64,000 nt of DNA from Alteribacter keqinensis (GTDB lineage: Bacteria > Bacillota > Bacilli > Bacillales > Salisediminibacteriaceae). Below the pieces are notes generated by a model, which saw only the letters and a list, made by a program, of their open reading frames with translations, ran no database searches and was not told the DNA's origin. Below, piece after piece: positions 43,408 to 51,533 of the stretch. Position numbers and translations under genes: made by a program. The DNA lies in assembly GCF_003710255.1 (NCBI RefSeq), contig NZ_RHIB01000003.1, positions 62,001-126,000 of the forward strand. Reading direction: 5' to 3'. The stretch's first letter is position 1. Each line of letters opens with the position of its first letter.

Positions 43408-44124
43408 ATGCGACACGATATACAGCCGAATGAACGCTCTTTCTCAACGAAGGAAGTGGCAGAACAAGTAGGTATTGCAACGCCAACAGTACGGAAGTAT
43501 GGCCAGATCCTGGAGCGGAACGGATACGAGTTTTTTAAGGATAGAGACCGGCGGATCTTTGTCCAATCTGACATCGATGCCCTTGTAGCGATACGCGATA
43601 CGGACAAGCCCCTGGACGACACGGCGAAAGACCTTGTAATTGAGCAGAAAGAGAGATTGGACAGTTCACAAGACTCTCATACAACAGACGTAGCGCTACC
43701 CGATACATACGGCAGCCTGCCTCAAGATCCGAACCAATTGAAAGAAAGTCTGATGTTTTTAGCGAAAGAGCTGGCGGCTACACGGGAGATGAATGTGCAG
43801 CTGGGAGAAGGCATGACGCACCTTAAACGAACGGTAGCCCAGCTTCAGCAGGACCATCACGTCATCAGTTCCGGAATCGGAAATTCAGCACAGCGGACAC
43901 AGTCCAAGATTGAACGACTGACTGAGCAACAGAAGTCCCATTATGAAGCATTGCTTGAACAGGAAAAGGAAAAAAGCGAGCTTCTTCAAAAAGAGATTCA
44001 GGCGATGCGTGAGGAACAGAGGCAGGAATGGAGGTCACAAAACGAGTTTAACAAGCGGCTGGAAGAAGCTGCACAAAAACCGAAAGGTGGTTTTGAGAGG
44101 CTCTTTTCTATGTTCAGAAAATAA
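43408..44124 (+). CDS. MerR-type helix-turn-helix protein with coiled coil (RacA/DUF3967-like)
   Basis: A 238-residue protein. Residues about 10-60 form a MerR-like winged helix (FSTKEVAEQVGIATPTVRKY, then FVQSDIDAL). A long charged region from about residue 105 to 220 (ELAATREMNVQLGEGMTHLK, QQKSHYEALLEQEKEKSELL, REEQRQEWRSQNEFNKRLEE) should form a coiled coil. The end GGFERLFSMFRK is a short amphipathic segment. The layout is that of RacA-type or plasmid DUF3967 proteins that bind DNA at one end and a partner or membrane at the other. AAGGAGG precedes the ATG. The GCGATA cluster around its start is a good candidate for its own binding sites. Confidence 0.7.
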   Translation: MRHDIQPNERSFSTKEVAEQVGIATPTVRKYGQILERNGYEFFKDRDRRIFVQSDIDALVAIRDTDKPLDDTAKDLVIEQKERLDSSQDSHTTDVALPDTYGSLPQDPNQLKESLMFLAKELAATREMNVQLGEGMTHLKRTVAQLQQDHHVISSGIGNSAQRTQSKIERLTEQQKSHYEALLEQEKEKSELLQKEIQAMREEQRQEWRSQNEFNKRLEEAAQKPKGGFERLFSMFRK

Positions 44125-44154
44125 TCGTAGAAGATGTCTCAAAAGAGCACAATG

Positions 44155-44208
44155 TAAAAGAGGTTGATCCAAAAGGTAAAGAACGGCCTTTTGGATCAAC
44201 CTCTTTTA
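44155..44208 (+). terminator. Strong terminator after the MerR-type gene
   Basis: A 21-bp perfect stem: AAAAGAGGTTGATCCAAAAG and its complement, loop TAAAGAACGG, then TACTATT. Confidence 0.85.
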
Positions 44209-44276
44209 CTATTAGAAACCTCCGTTTCCGGGTACAATCACTTTTAAGCAGTCTATTTTAGTCATAAGGAGCATGT

Positions 44277-44756
44277 ATGGATATTTTAATCTGGTTGATT
44301 ATCGTCTCATTTTTTCTGTTAAGCTTTGTGGGTCTTTTTTATCCTGTGATCCCCGGCATTCTCATGATCTGGCTCGGATTTGCATCGTACCACTTTTTTA
44401 TGGATTCCCTCGGGTTTTGGTCGTGGGGAAGCCTTCTCGTTCTGACTGTTCTCATTTTCGCAGCGGATTTTGTGGCGAATATGTACTTCGTGGAACGCCG
44501 GGGCGGTTCGAAGTGGGGAGGGAGGATGGCAATCGCCGGTCTTATCATAGGGGCATTCGTTGTACCGCCTTTTGGCATTATTCTTGTGCCCTTTGCTCTC
44601 GTTGTGATCACTGAATATCTCGTTACAAAAGATATAACGTCCGCTTTAAAAATCGGAACGGGAACCGTGTTTGCTTTTTTGAGCAGTACGTTTGCGAAGT
44701 TTGTCATTCAAGTGGTTATCATCGTGATCTTCATTCTTGATGTTTGGTTGATGTAG
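44277..44756 (+). CDS. DUF456 family membrane protein
   Basis: A 159-residue protein with about five hydrophobic segments and the DUF456 signature LFYPVIPGILMIWLGFASYHF and a glycine-rich AIAGLIIGAFVVPPFGIILVPF. Function unknown. AAGGAGCATGT precedes the ATG. Monocistronic. Confidence 0.85.
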   Translation: MDILIWLIIVSFFLLSFVGLFYPVIPGILMIWLGFASYHFFMDSLGFWSWGSLLVLTVLIFAADFVANMYFVERRGGSKWGGRMAIAGLIIGAFVVPPFGIILVPFALVVITEYLVTKDITSALKIGTGTVFAFLSSTFAKFVIQVVIIVIFILDVWLM

Positions 44757-44902
44757 AGTCAGGGTGGCACGATGATCAGTCACCCTTATAGATAAAACGG
44801 GAAAATAGACATAGGACATGTGTGGATAATGTTTACAGACACCTTGAAACCAATTCCAATTTACTAGATAATATTAACTAGTTAATGGTTGGGAGGGGTT
44901 TG

Positions 44903-45166
44903 ATGGATTACCGTGAGCTGGTAAGCATTGTTGTGTTGTTAAAGGATAATCATGAGAGCGGCACGAGGGAAGGAAAATACTTCTTTTTCAAATATTTGGA
45001 CATCGTGCTCGATCCGAAAAGTGATATTTATATTTTAGGAGATTTACATAAGCTTGCCGAGGTGTTGAAGGATAACGGCGTTTGCGAGTTTAGCGACGTA
45101 ATCGGGCTTTATGACAGCAAGGCCGGCGGAAAGCTCAGTGAATTGTGTGGTGGCTGCTATGCGTGA
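44903..45166 (+). CDS. Small protein of unknown function (87 aa)
   Basis: I do not recognise the family. The protein starts MDYRELVSIVVLLKDNHES and ends ELCGGCYA with two cysteines close together (CGGC), suggestive of metal or disulfide chemistry. No membrane segment. GGGAGGGG 7 nt upstream of ATG 44903 supports translation; a GTG-type upstream frame to 44885 is less likely. Followed by the DUF6241 gene on the same strand. Confidence 0.6.
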   Translation: MDYRELVSIVVLLKDNHESGTREGKYFFFKYLDIVLDPKSDIYILGDLHKLAEVLKDNGVCEFSDVIGLYDSKAGGKLSELCGGCYA

Positions 45167-45245
45167 GAAGCCGCCATTAAAGAACATTTATAAAAAGTCT
45201 CTTGCGATTCAGCTTATCTGAATGGGTCATGATCTGGAGCATACG

Positions 45246-45368
45246 ATGAGAAACAGAAATAATCCTAGGTATCAGGTGTTTGTTTTTCCTGATACTCAGG
45301 AACTGAGAGAAGACCTTTGCAAGTTAAACGGGCAGAGGTATGAAGGTGAACGTCATGAAAATCATTAA
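45246..45368 (+). CDS. Possible 40-residue protein overlapping the DUF6241 start
   Basis: MRNRNNPRYQVFVFPDTQEL followed by REDLCKLNGQRYEGERHENH. CTGGAG lies upstream. It overlaps the next gene by 14 nt in another frame. No known family; may be chance. Confidence 0.3.
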   Translation: MRNRNNPRYQVFVFPDTQELREDLCKLNGQRYEGERHENH

Positions 45369-45882
45369 AGTCACAGCCATTGTTCTCGTTTTTCTTTCTG
45401 TAGCGGGCTTTACCACCCACCAATGGCTCGACAGCCGGGAAGTGTCTGAAGCCTCAGGCGAAGTCGAGGATATAATCGATGAGGAAACAGGTGAGCCTGT
45501 GCCGATTGAAGAGATTGTTGATGTGCCTACAGTGGATGAGGTTGAGGAGCGGTACTCTTTTGATATGAGCGAAACGAATATGCAGAATACGATTCATGCC
45601 ATGTCCCATCAGAAAGTGTATGCAACTGAAAAGTGGGGACACGTCTTTATTACGGATGAGATTATCGATCGTCTTCTGGAAGTAAACAAAGAGAACAGCT
45701 ATACTCACAGTGCGGTGTATCACGACATCCTCACCCGCTGGAGACAGGATGATTTCTCCAGAGCAGTGGAGGATCATAATACGATCTGGCAGCTGCAGGG
45801 AGGAACGGTCGGTGAGGCAACGCGGCTTCTCTCAGAAGAAGAGGAAAGGCTTTATATTATCAGGCATTTTGAAGATGAATAA
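45355..45882 (+). CDS. DUF6241 family protein, membrane-anchored
   Basis: A 175-residue protein with one N-terminal hydrophobic segment (MKIIKVTAIVLVFLSVAGFT), an acidic linker rich in Glu and Asp, and a C-terminal domain NTIHAMSHQKVYATEKWGHV ... DILTRWRQDDFSRAVEDHNTIW, which I recognise as DUF6241. GAAGGTGA 6 nt upstream favours ATG 45355 over ATG 45340. Probably exposed outside the membrane; function unknown. Confidence 0.72.
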   Translation: MKIIKVTAIVLVFLSVAGFTTHQWLDSREVSEASGEVEDIIDEETGEPVPIEEIVDVPTVDEVEERYSFDMSETNMQNTIHAMSHQKVYATEKWGHVFITDEIIDRLLEVNKENSYTHSAVYHDILTRWRQDDFSRAVEDHNTIWQLQGGTVGEATRLLSEEEERLYIIRHFEDE

Positions 45883-45887
45883 GAGTA

Positions 45888-45943
45888 AACCGGTGCTCTA
45901 AAGATGAAATCAGCTATCTTTTCGACACCGGTTTTGTTTTTTC
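45888..45943 (+). terminator. Terminator after the DUF6241 gene
   Basis: AAACCGGTG and CACCGGTTT pair across a long loop, followed by TGTTTTTT. Confidence 0.6.
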
Positions 45944-46173
45944 CACTATCGAAATTTGGAGCATACAGCTCCACTTGTGTTTTACAAAAATGTTCGATGC
46001 TCAATGAGAATTTTAATGGCCTGTCCACTGCAGACACATTTTCAAGTGTGATTTGGAAGCTTGTATTTTTTTGCCCCCCATTTGCCTATTCCAAGCAAAC
46101 GCCCACACTCAACGGGGAAAACGTACATATTGTGTGGTGAAAAGAATCCTACACGGGGGCGGAGGGAATTCCA

Positions 46174-46269
46174 TTGTCATACGGTAAAAATGAAGGTTTT
46201 GCGTTATTGGTTGTGTTGTTTATCCTGCTGGTCATCATCGGTGTATCTTACATCGACTGCGGCTGCTAG
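46174..46269 (+). CDS. YjcZ-type sporulation mini-protein (31 aa)
   Basis: Translates from TTG as MSYGKNEGFALLVVLFILLV then IIGVSYIDCGC. This is the tiny single-helix family found in many Bacillus genomes (YjcZ/YczN type): short polar start, FALLVVLFILLVIIG helix, C-terminal Cys. GGAGGGAATTCCA precedes the TTG. The product is probably an intrinsically short membrane protein made in sporulation. spoVIF follows, in keeping with this. Confidence 0.88.
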   Translation: MSYGKNEGFALLVVLFILLVIIGVSYIDCGC

Positions 46270-46280
46270 GAGTTAATAAA

Positions 46281-46315
46281 GGGACCTTGGGGAGATGATT
46301 CTCCCCGGGGTCTTT
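46281..46315 (+). terminator. Terminator after the YjcZ-type gene
   Basis: GACCTTGGGGA pairs with TCTCCCCGGGGTC, followed by TTTTTC. Confidence 0.8.
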
Positions 46316-46402
46316 TTCTTTGCGTCTGGGCGGATGGCCACTCCCTTTTCCCGTTTGATCATAGGATATGAATAAGGTGGAAGCGGGAAGGAGTGGAACA
46401 GC

Positions 46403-46660
46403 TTGTTTAACAAATTCTTTGGCGGTTTTGAGAAAAAAACCGGCGTTGGGATGAATGAAGTGCTGAAGCTTGCTCAATCAGTCCAGTCGGCTAATCTCAA
46501 GGATGAAAAAGTCGTAAGAGACCTGATTCAGCGGATTGCAAAGGTCGCCAACCGTAAAGTAACAAAAGAAAAAGAAGATCAGCTCGTTAAGGCAATTATG
46601 AGCGGAAACGTACCGAAGGACATCGGTGCTATTCAAAAAATGATGAAGGACAAAAAATAA
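46403..46660 (+). CDS. spoVIF: Stage VI sporulation protein F
   Basis: An 85-residue protein starting from TTG: MFNKFFGGFEKKTGVGMNEV, LKLAQSVQSANLKDEKVVRD, then IQRIAKVANRKV and the conserved KDIGAIQKMMKDKK end. This matches SpoVIF (YjcC), a spore-coat-assembly factor made late in sporulation. AAGGAGTGG precedes the TTG. Terminator follows. Confidence 0.88.
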   Translation: MFNKFFGGFEKKTGVGMNEVLKLAQSVQSANLKDEKVVRDLIQRIAKVANRKVTKEKEDQLVKAIMSGNVPKDIGAIQKMMKDKK

Positions 46661-46667
46661 TGAAAAT

Positions 46668-46704
46668 AAGACTGTCGGCAAAGTAGCTGACAGTCTTATT
46701 TTTG
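46668..46704 (+). terminator. Terminator after spoVIF
   Basis: AAAATAAGACTGTC pairs with GACAGTCTTATTTTT. Confidence 0.85.
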
Positions 46705-46765
46705 TTTTGCAATCAGGATTTTAAGGGTATTGGAAAGGTATAAAAGAGAGGAGTGGAATCCGTAC

Positions 46766-47098
46766 ATGAAAAAGCTTCAAGCGTATTTCAGGACCGAAAA
46801 TGATGCAGAAACGGCTTCGATCAGCCTCAAGCAGCTCCGGGTGAGCAATGTCATTGTAGATGAAATTCCACAGCAGAGCCGTGAGAATATCGTGCTCGTC
46901 CCCGCAGCGAATGTGGGATCAGGAACGGCAGCAGCCGGCGTTGTTCCCCCGGCAGCGGGAAAAAATAAGTTAACAATGAGTAAAGATAAAAACAAAGCAT
47001 TTCAGTACATTCTGGAGTGTGATGTGGAGGAAACGGACTACGAAGCGGCAAAGGAAAAGCTGGAACAGAATGATGCCTATATGGAACAAAAAGAGTAA
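46766..47098 (+). CDS. Conserved hypothetical protein (110 aa), ferredoxin-like repeat
   Basis: MKKLQAYFRTENDAETASIS, then QLRVSNVIVDEIP, a Gly/Ala-rich stretch (VGSGTAAAGVVPPAAGK) and FQYILECDVEETDYEAAKE. The two halves each look like a strand-helix-strand unit joined by the flexible linker, as in small stress-type proteins of Bacillus. No firm family. The start at 46766 has GGAGTGG upstream; the frame is also open back to a TTG at 46730. Confidence 0.6.
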   Translation: MKKLQAYFRTENDAETASISLKQLRVSNVIVDEIPQQSRENIVLVPAANVGSGTAAAGVVPPAAGKNKLTMSKDKNKAFQYILECDVEETDYEAAKEKLEQNDAYMEQKE

Positions 47099-47100
47099 GA

Positions 47101-47133
47101 GAAAACGAGGAGCTAATGGCTTCTCGTTTTTTC
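47101..47133 (+). terminator. Terminator after the 110-residue protein
   Basis: AAAACGAG-AGC pairs with GCT-CTCGTTTT, followed by a T run. Confidence 0.8.
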
Positions 47134-47140
47134 TTCGGGC

Positions 47141-47195
47141 TTTACAAATCAAAACCAATGTTTTACAATTTTATTAACGTTTGATTGATCAATCA
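47141..47195 (+). promoter_or_regulatory. Promoter and operator of the TetR gene
   Basis: TTTACA (47141-47146), 17-nt spacer, TACAAT (47164-47169), then the perfect palindrome TGATTGATCAATCA (47182-47195) in the early transcribed region. Confidence 0.78.
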
Positions 47196-47218
47196 TTATT
47201 AGGGAGTGAGGGTCGTCC

Positions 47219-47815
47219 ATGCCACTTTCAGAAAATCAGATTAAAAATATGGAACAAAAGCGGGAGCGGATCCTGTATGAATCGGTCGTTCTTTTTTCCG
47301 AACTCGGGTTTGAGGGTACGACAATTAAGAAGGTCGCTAAAGCTGCCGAAGTCAGTTTTGGCAGCGTGTTTACGTACTTTGAGAACAAAGATCAGCTGTT
47401 TCATGCCACTGTGACGGAACCTTTGGCAGATTACGAGAGGTCGTTACTTGATTTTGATCCGCAAGCAAATGACCCTGTGAAAGAACTTGAGAGCATGGTG
47501 GTAAAGCATATCGAAGTGTTTTCAAGTATCAGCCATTATTTAAACCTGGTTGTCCACGTGATCAGCCATAACAAAAAGTTTCCTGATACTTTTACAGTCC
47601 TCGATGCATTTCATCAGAACTTGCGAAACCAGGTTCGGGAGCTGGTTGCAGCAGGACAGAAAAAGGGTGTGCTCCGTGAGCAGGACCCGACTTATGCGGC
47701 TGTAGCATATACCAGTCTGTTGATGGGACTGCGGTTGAATTTGACTGATGAACCCGACAGCGATACGTGGGAGCATCTCGTTCCAAGCACGGTGCAGCTT
47801 TTTGGACCGAAATGA
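47219..47815 (+). CDS. TetR-family repressor of the adjacent MFS transporter
   Basis: A 198-residue TetR regulator: helix-turn-helix ESVVLFSELGFEGTTIKKVA..AEVSFGSVFTYFENKDQLF at residues about 20-60, then an all-helical ligand domain. The identical palindrome TGATTGATCAATCA precedes this gene and the MFS gene at 47885, so it probably represses both and is released by the transporter's substrate. The GGAGTGAGGGTCGTCC region precedes the ATG. Confidence 0.9.
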   Translation: MPLSENQIKNMEQKRERILYESVVLFSELGFEGTTIKKVAKAAEVSFGSVFTYFENKDQLFHATVTEPLADYERSLLDFDPQANDPVKELESMVVKHIEVFSSISHYLNLVVHVISHNKKFPDTFTVLDAFHQNLRNQVRELVAAGQKKGVLREQDPTYAAVAYTSLLMGLRLNLTDEPDSDTWEHLVPSTVQLFGPK

Positions 47816-47848
47816 GCTATTGTTTCGGTTTTTCTTTTCCACCAATAA

Positions 47849-47862
47849 TGATTGATCAATCA
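47849..47862. promoter_or_regulatory. TetR operator before the MFS gene
   Basis: TGATTGATCAATCA, identical to the site at 47182, 22 bp before the MFS start codon. Confidence 0.78.
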
Positions 47863-47884
47863 ATCGTAGGAAAGAGGCAAACCA

Positions 47885-49153
47885 ATGTCATTATTTCGCT
47901 TTCACCGGACCATTAAAATAAGACTCGCTTTACAGTTCCTCACTACGATGGCCACCATGTCGGTCGTGCCTTATCTGATTATTTATTTCTCCGCCACACT
48001 TGGCACCGTCACCACAGGATTTATGTTCCTGGGCGTGATCACAGCTACTGTTGCCGGCTCTCTGACCGGAGGGCTCCTTGCCGATAAAGCCGGAAGAAAA
48101 CAGGTGATTCTTTGGACTGAAGGGGTTGCTGTTTTCGGTTTTATCGCTGTCGCATTCGTTAATTCACCCTGGCTGGTTCTGCCTTTTGCGGCTTTCCTTC
48201 TGTTTGTGATGATTCAGTTTTCCACCGGCGCAGGGGAGCCGGCTTATCAGGCATTGCTGATCGATGTAAGCAAACCGGAAAACCGGCGGTCCGTCTATAC
48301 CTATGCTTACTGGCTGCGAAACCTGGGTATGGCGGTCGGGGGAATTGCAGGAGCCTTTTTGTTTATGGATCATCACTTCTACTTGTTTCTTGGTGTGGCT
48401 TTCTGCCTTTTCATTTCGTTTATTGTGACCGCCTTTTTTATTACGGACACCTACGTTCCCTTACGATCCGGGCAAAGGCGTGTTAACACTTCGAAAGCTG
48501 AAGCATCTTTCAAAACGGGCTACAGGAAAGTCCTGCTTCACCGTGTCTTCATGGCTTTTATATGTGCCCACTTACTCATTGTTTCTGTGGAAGAGCAACT
48601 TACCACTGTTACTGCTGTCCGGCTTGTGGATGCCCTCAAAGAACCCCGGCCGCTTCTTCCGTTCCTGACAGTCCAGGTTGATGGCTTAAATATCGTCGGG
48701 CTTCTAAAAGCAGAGAACACGATTCTTGTGATCTGTTTAACGGTGCTTGTCTCTGCCTTTATCCGGAAGCTGAACGACCGATGGGTTCTCATGACCGGCC
48801 TCGCGCTGTTTTTTACAGGCTACACCATCATCAGCTTCAGTGAAGTGCCAATCGTGCTTCTTGCAGCGATGTTTATCGCAAGCGCAGGAGAGGTGCTTCA
48901 TATTCCAGTCAAACAAGCCTTGCTGGCCGGCTTTATTCCGGACCACGCCAGGAGCACCTATATGGGCATCTATTATCTTTTTACTTATCTGGGGGTGAGT
49001 ACTGCCGGTGCCTTTATTATTTTGAGCGCCTGGGTGCCGACGTGGCTGTTTACCTTTGTTTTTGCAGCGATGGGGGCTGTGTCATTGATCACCTTCAACC
49101 GGCTCACACAGGAGCCGGTACATGAGGCAGGCAGAGCGGCGGCCACTATGTAG
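47885..49153 (+). CDS. MFS transporter, drug-efflux type
   Basis: A 422-residue major facilitator with about twelve hydrophobic helices. It carries the loop 2-3 motif GGLLADKAGRKQVI and a charged central loop near residue 200. AGGAAAGAGG precedes the ATG. Control by the neighbouring TetR regulator fits an efflux pump, substrate unknown. It converges on the SGNH gene with only 18 bp between stop codons and no clear terminator. Confidence 0.88.
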   Translation: MSLFRFHRTIKIRLALQFLTTMATMSVVPYLIIYFSATLGTVTTGFMFLGVITATVAGSLTGGLLADKAGRKQVILWTEGVAVFGFIAVAFVNSPWLVLPFAAFLLFVMIQFSTGAGEPAYQALLIDVSKPENRRSVYTYAYWLRNLGMAVGGIAGAFLFMDHHFYLFLGVAFCLFISFIVTAFFITDTYVPLRSGQRRVNTSKAEASFKTGYRKVLLHRVFMAFICAHLLIVSVEEQLTTVTAVRLVDALKEPRPLLPFLTVQVDGLNIVGLLKAENTILVICLTVLVSAFIRKLNDRWVLMTGLALFFTGYTIISFSEVPIVLLAAMFIASAGEVLHIPVKQALLAGFIPDHARSTYMGIYYLFTYLGVSTAGAFIILSAWVPTWLFTFVFAAMGAVSLITFNRLTQEPVHEAGRAAATM

Positions 49154-49171
49154 AATTCAGGGCCGCTAATA

Positions 49172-49819
49172 TTACTCTTCCCACCCAATTGCACTCAGGA
49201 ACGTCCTGGCCAGAATCATATGGCCCGTGGCGCTCGGGTGCACCCGGTCCCATGCCAGAGAAGACGTATAGGCATGCTCAAGGTAATCATCAAAAGCCCT
49301 TTGTGTATCCACAAAAACACATGCATATTTTTCAGCCAGCTCCCTGACCGCTTCACCGTAACGGTCCATCTGCAGTCTCATCTGGTCGTTTCTGTTTTTC
49401 TCCAGAAAAAACGGCGTCATGAGAATGAGCTTATCCACATGTGGACAGGCTCCCTCCATGAATCCTTCCAGGGTGCGTTTATACTCCGCTATGTATATGT
49501 GCTGCTCTTTCTCAAAAGGACTGTGGAACTGTCGCCACACGTCGTTTATCCCAATCATGATAGCGAGATAATCAGGGTTCTGATCCACAACATCCCTCTG
49601 CCACCTTTCCGCAAGTTCCCTTACTGTATCCCCGTTCATACCTTTATTCACAACCCGCAGCCCAAGCTCTGGATAACGAGACTGAATAAGGGCATTCACA
49701 AACGAAACGTAACCATTCCCAAGCTCTTCGAATAACCCTTCGCCATCAGGCTTCTCCCGTCCGCAGTCCGTGATCGAGTCTCCGGTAAATAACAGCTTCT
49801 TTCCGTGAGTAAATATCAT
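49172..49819 (-). CDS. SGNH/GDSL-type esterase
   Basis: A 215-residue SGNH hydrolase: block I LLFTGDSITDCG with the nucleophilic Ser, the oxyanion Gly in NKGMNGDT, block III GINDVWRQ with Asn, and block V DRVHPS with the Asp/His pair. No signal peptide, so cytosolic. The family removes acetyl groups from sugars such as xylan or rhamnogalacturonan fragments. GGGAGGTC precedes ATG 49819; the frame continues upstream to 49864 without a better site. Substrate unassigned. Confidence 0.88.
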   Translation of the reverse strand: MIFTHGKKLLFTGDSITDCGREKPDGEGLFEELGNGYVSFVNALIQSRYPELGLRVVNKGMNGDTVRELAERWQRDVVDQNPDYLAIMIGINDVWRQFHSPFEKEQHIYIAEYKRTLEGFMEGACPHVDKLILMTPFFLEKNRNDQMRLQMDRYGEAVRELAEKYACVFVDTQRAFDDYLEHAYTSSLAWDRVHPSATGHMILARTFLSAIGWEE

Positions 49820-49937
49820 AACCTGACCTCCCGTGTCTTTCCTGATGATAGCTCTTTCTCCCAAGCAGGGATCTATTCCTCTTTTTTATGGAAAGTCCTG
49901 AGGGAGGAAACGAAAAGTTTCGGTCTGTTTGGAAAAA

Positions 49938-49972
49938 AATCCGCCTCAGGCTCAAAGCCGGGCGGATTCTTT
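49938..49972 (-). terminator. Terminator of the Cys/His-rich gene
   Basis: On the minus strand AATCCGCC pairs with GGCGGATT and is followed by TTTTTTCC. It lies just past the stop at 49980. Confidence 0.8.
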
Positions 49973-49979
49973 AGGGAAG

Positions 49980-50402
49980 TTAACAATCGTACCTATCTTT
50001 TTTGCATTTCTTTTTAAATTTCTTTTTGGCTTCGTCTAATTTTCTTTCGTATTTTGCAATTTTTTCTTTGTACCCTTTAGTTTCTTCACGTAATTTTTGG
50101 CACTTATCTTTCGATCGGTGTCTTTTATGGCAGTGGTCTTTTTTACATGGATCGCAATAGTGGCAGCGGCATTTGTCGTGATCAATTCTGCAAGGGGCGT
50201 GATGGCATCGGCCTTTGTGATGATCCACATCACAACGGCATTTATCATGGTCTCTTCTGCAAGGATCGTGATGATGGTGTTTTCTATCATCGTCTACGCA
50301 TTTTTTGCACATACATACATAGTCGCATGCTTTATGGTGTTTCCGGTCCGTCACGTAGTCGTGAATACTGATTCTTTTTCCGTATGGGTCATAGCTGAAC
50401 AT
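49980..50402 (-). CDS. Cys/His-rich protein, possible spore-coat or metal-binding protein
   Basis: A 140-residue protein with roughly 20 His and 17 Cys. Residues about 22-95 carry repeats of the form DHDKCRCxxDHHK and CRxDHDKCRCHYC. The last 45 residues are a Lys-rich coiled-coil-like segment (ETKGYKEKIAKYERKLDEAK, then KKFKKKCKKDRYDC). No membrane segment or signal peptide. GGAGGGAGGGAAAG precedes the ATG at 50402. Composition is like that of Bacillus spore-coat or exosporium proteins and of metal-sequestering peptides. I know no exact family. Confidence 0.7.
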   Translation of the reverse strand: MFSYDPYGKRISIHDYVTDRKHHKACDYVCMCKKCVDDDRKHHHHDPCRRDHDKCRCDVDHHKGRCHHAPCRIDHDKCRCHYCDPCKKDHCHKRHRSKDKCQKLREETKGYKEKIAKYERKLDEAKKKFKKKCKKDRYDC

Positions 50403-50478
50403 ATCTTTCCCTCCCTCCTTCTTGAAATACTATATTCTATGCTCATTTGATAGATTTGCGCAGGCAAACAGGCAAGAA

Positions 50479-50516
50479 AAAGAGAGCGTCTCATAAACTA
50501 TGAAACGCTCTCTCAG
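50479..50516 (-). terminator. Terminator of the 2-hydroxyacid dehydrogenase gene
   Basis: On the minus strand GAGAGAGCGTTTCATAG pairs with the matching CTATGAGACGCTCTC region and is followed by TTTTTC. Confidence 0.78.
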
Positions 50517-50531
50517 TCCTCTTACAGAAAA

Positions 50532-51494
50532 CTAATACCCTTTGCGATAATCAACCCGGTTTACAGGCAGCGTATCCCCATTTACATAGCTCTCCAGATT
50601 TGGAATGAAGATGTCTTCCATCACCCGCTTATTGTAAAATTCAGTAGAACCCGCTGTGTGAGGCGTAACAATCACATTATCCAGCTCCCAGAGGGGGTTA
50701 TTTTCTTCCAAAGGCTCTTTCTCAAACACATCAAGTCCCGCTCCGGCGATCGCACCTTCCTTAAGAGCAGTGATCAGTTCCGTCTCTGCCACCAGCTGAC
50801 CGCGACCGATGGTAACGAAAAATGCCGTGTCTTTCATAAGAGAAAATTCTTTCGCCCCAAAAAGATGGTGCGTTTTTTCCGTGAGGGGAAGGGACACAAC
50901 CACATAATCACAGCGGGGAAGAAGGTCATGAAGAGAGTCGGCTGTATACATTTCATCTACGTTTTCAACAGGTTCCCCGGAGTTTCTCACCCCAAGAACC
51001 GTCATCTCGAAGGCCTTTGCGATCTTCGCTGTTTCTTTCCCAATCGCTCCGACACCGATGATACCCACGGTTTTTTCATGAAGCTCGAGATTCATATTCG
51101 CATGGTGCCACGTTTTCGTCTGCTGTTGCTTCACGTACGTATGAATTTTTCTCGTCAGAGCCAGCATGTGTCCGAAGATCGTTTCAGAAATAGGGTAGGC
51201 GTGAACACCGTTGGCACTCGTGATAACCGTTTCTTTTCCTTCGAGTTTATCCAGGGGCAGTCCGTTGATACCGGCACTCCAAGCCTGAACCCAGCGCAGG
51301 TTTGCTTCAGGTTCAGCGACGACATTGTTCATCTCCGGCTTCCAGCCGGCAATCACCTCGGCATCTTTTAAATGAGGTTTCCACGTTTTCTTTTCTTTTC
51401 CGATAATCACATCCCAGTCAGGGACGAGGGATTTTACTTTCTCAGCATGATCGTGATCGATCGTATGTGTGATGACAAGCTTACGTCTGGTCAT
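50532..51494 (-). CDS. D-isomer-specific 2-hydroxyacid dehydrogenase
   Basis: A 320-residue NAD(P)-dependent dehydrogenase. The nucleotide-binding motif GIIGVGAIGKETAKIA is near residue 143. The catalytic residues show as Arg in FFVTIGRGQLV, Glu in DVFEKEPLEENNPLW and His in VIVTPHTAG. It reduces 2-oxoacids such as glyoxylate, hydroxypyruvate or pyruvate; the exact substrate is open. GGAGGTACATAACC precedes the ATG. PanE lies upstream on the same strand, separated by a 98-bp hairpin repeat. Confidence 0.9.
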   Translation of the reverse strand: MTRRKLVITHTIDHDHAEKVKSLVPDWDVIIGKEKKTWKPHLKDAEVIAGWKPEMNNVVAEPEANLRWVQAWSAGINGLPLDKLEGKETVITSANGVHAYPISETIFGHMLALTRKIHTYVKQQQTKTWHHANMNLELHEKTVGIIGVGAIGKETAKIAKAFEMTVLGVRNSGEPVENVDEMYTADSLHDLLPRCDYVVVSLPLTEKTHHLFGAKEFSLMKDTAFFVTIGRGQLVAETELITALKEGAIAGAGLDVFEKEPLEENNPLWELDNVIVTPHTAGSTEFYNKRVMEDIFIPNLESYVNGDTLPVNRVDYRKGY

Positions 51495-51533
51495 GGTTAT
51501 GTACCTCCAGGTGTTGGTTTTGTGGTGCCTGTC

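Noticed and set aside
50097-50450. 117-codon plus-strand frame with hydrophobic composition
   Set aside because: Antisense of the Cys/His-rich gene; its hydrophobicity is the complement of His/Asp/Lys codons.
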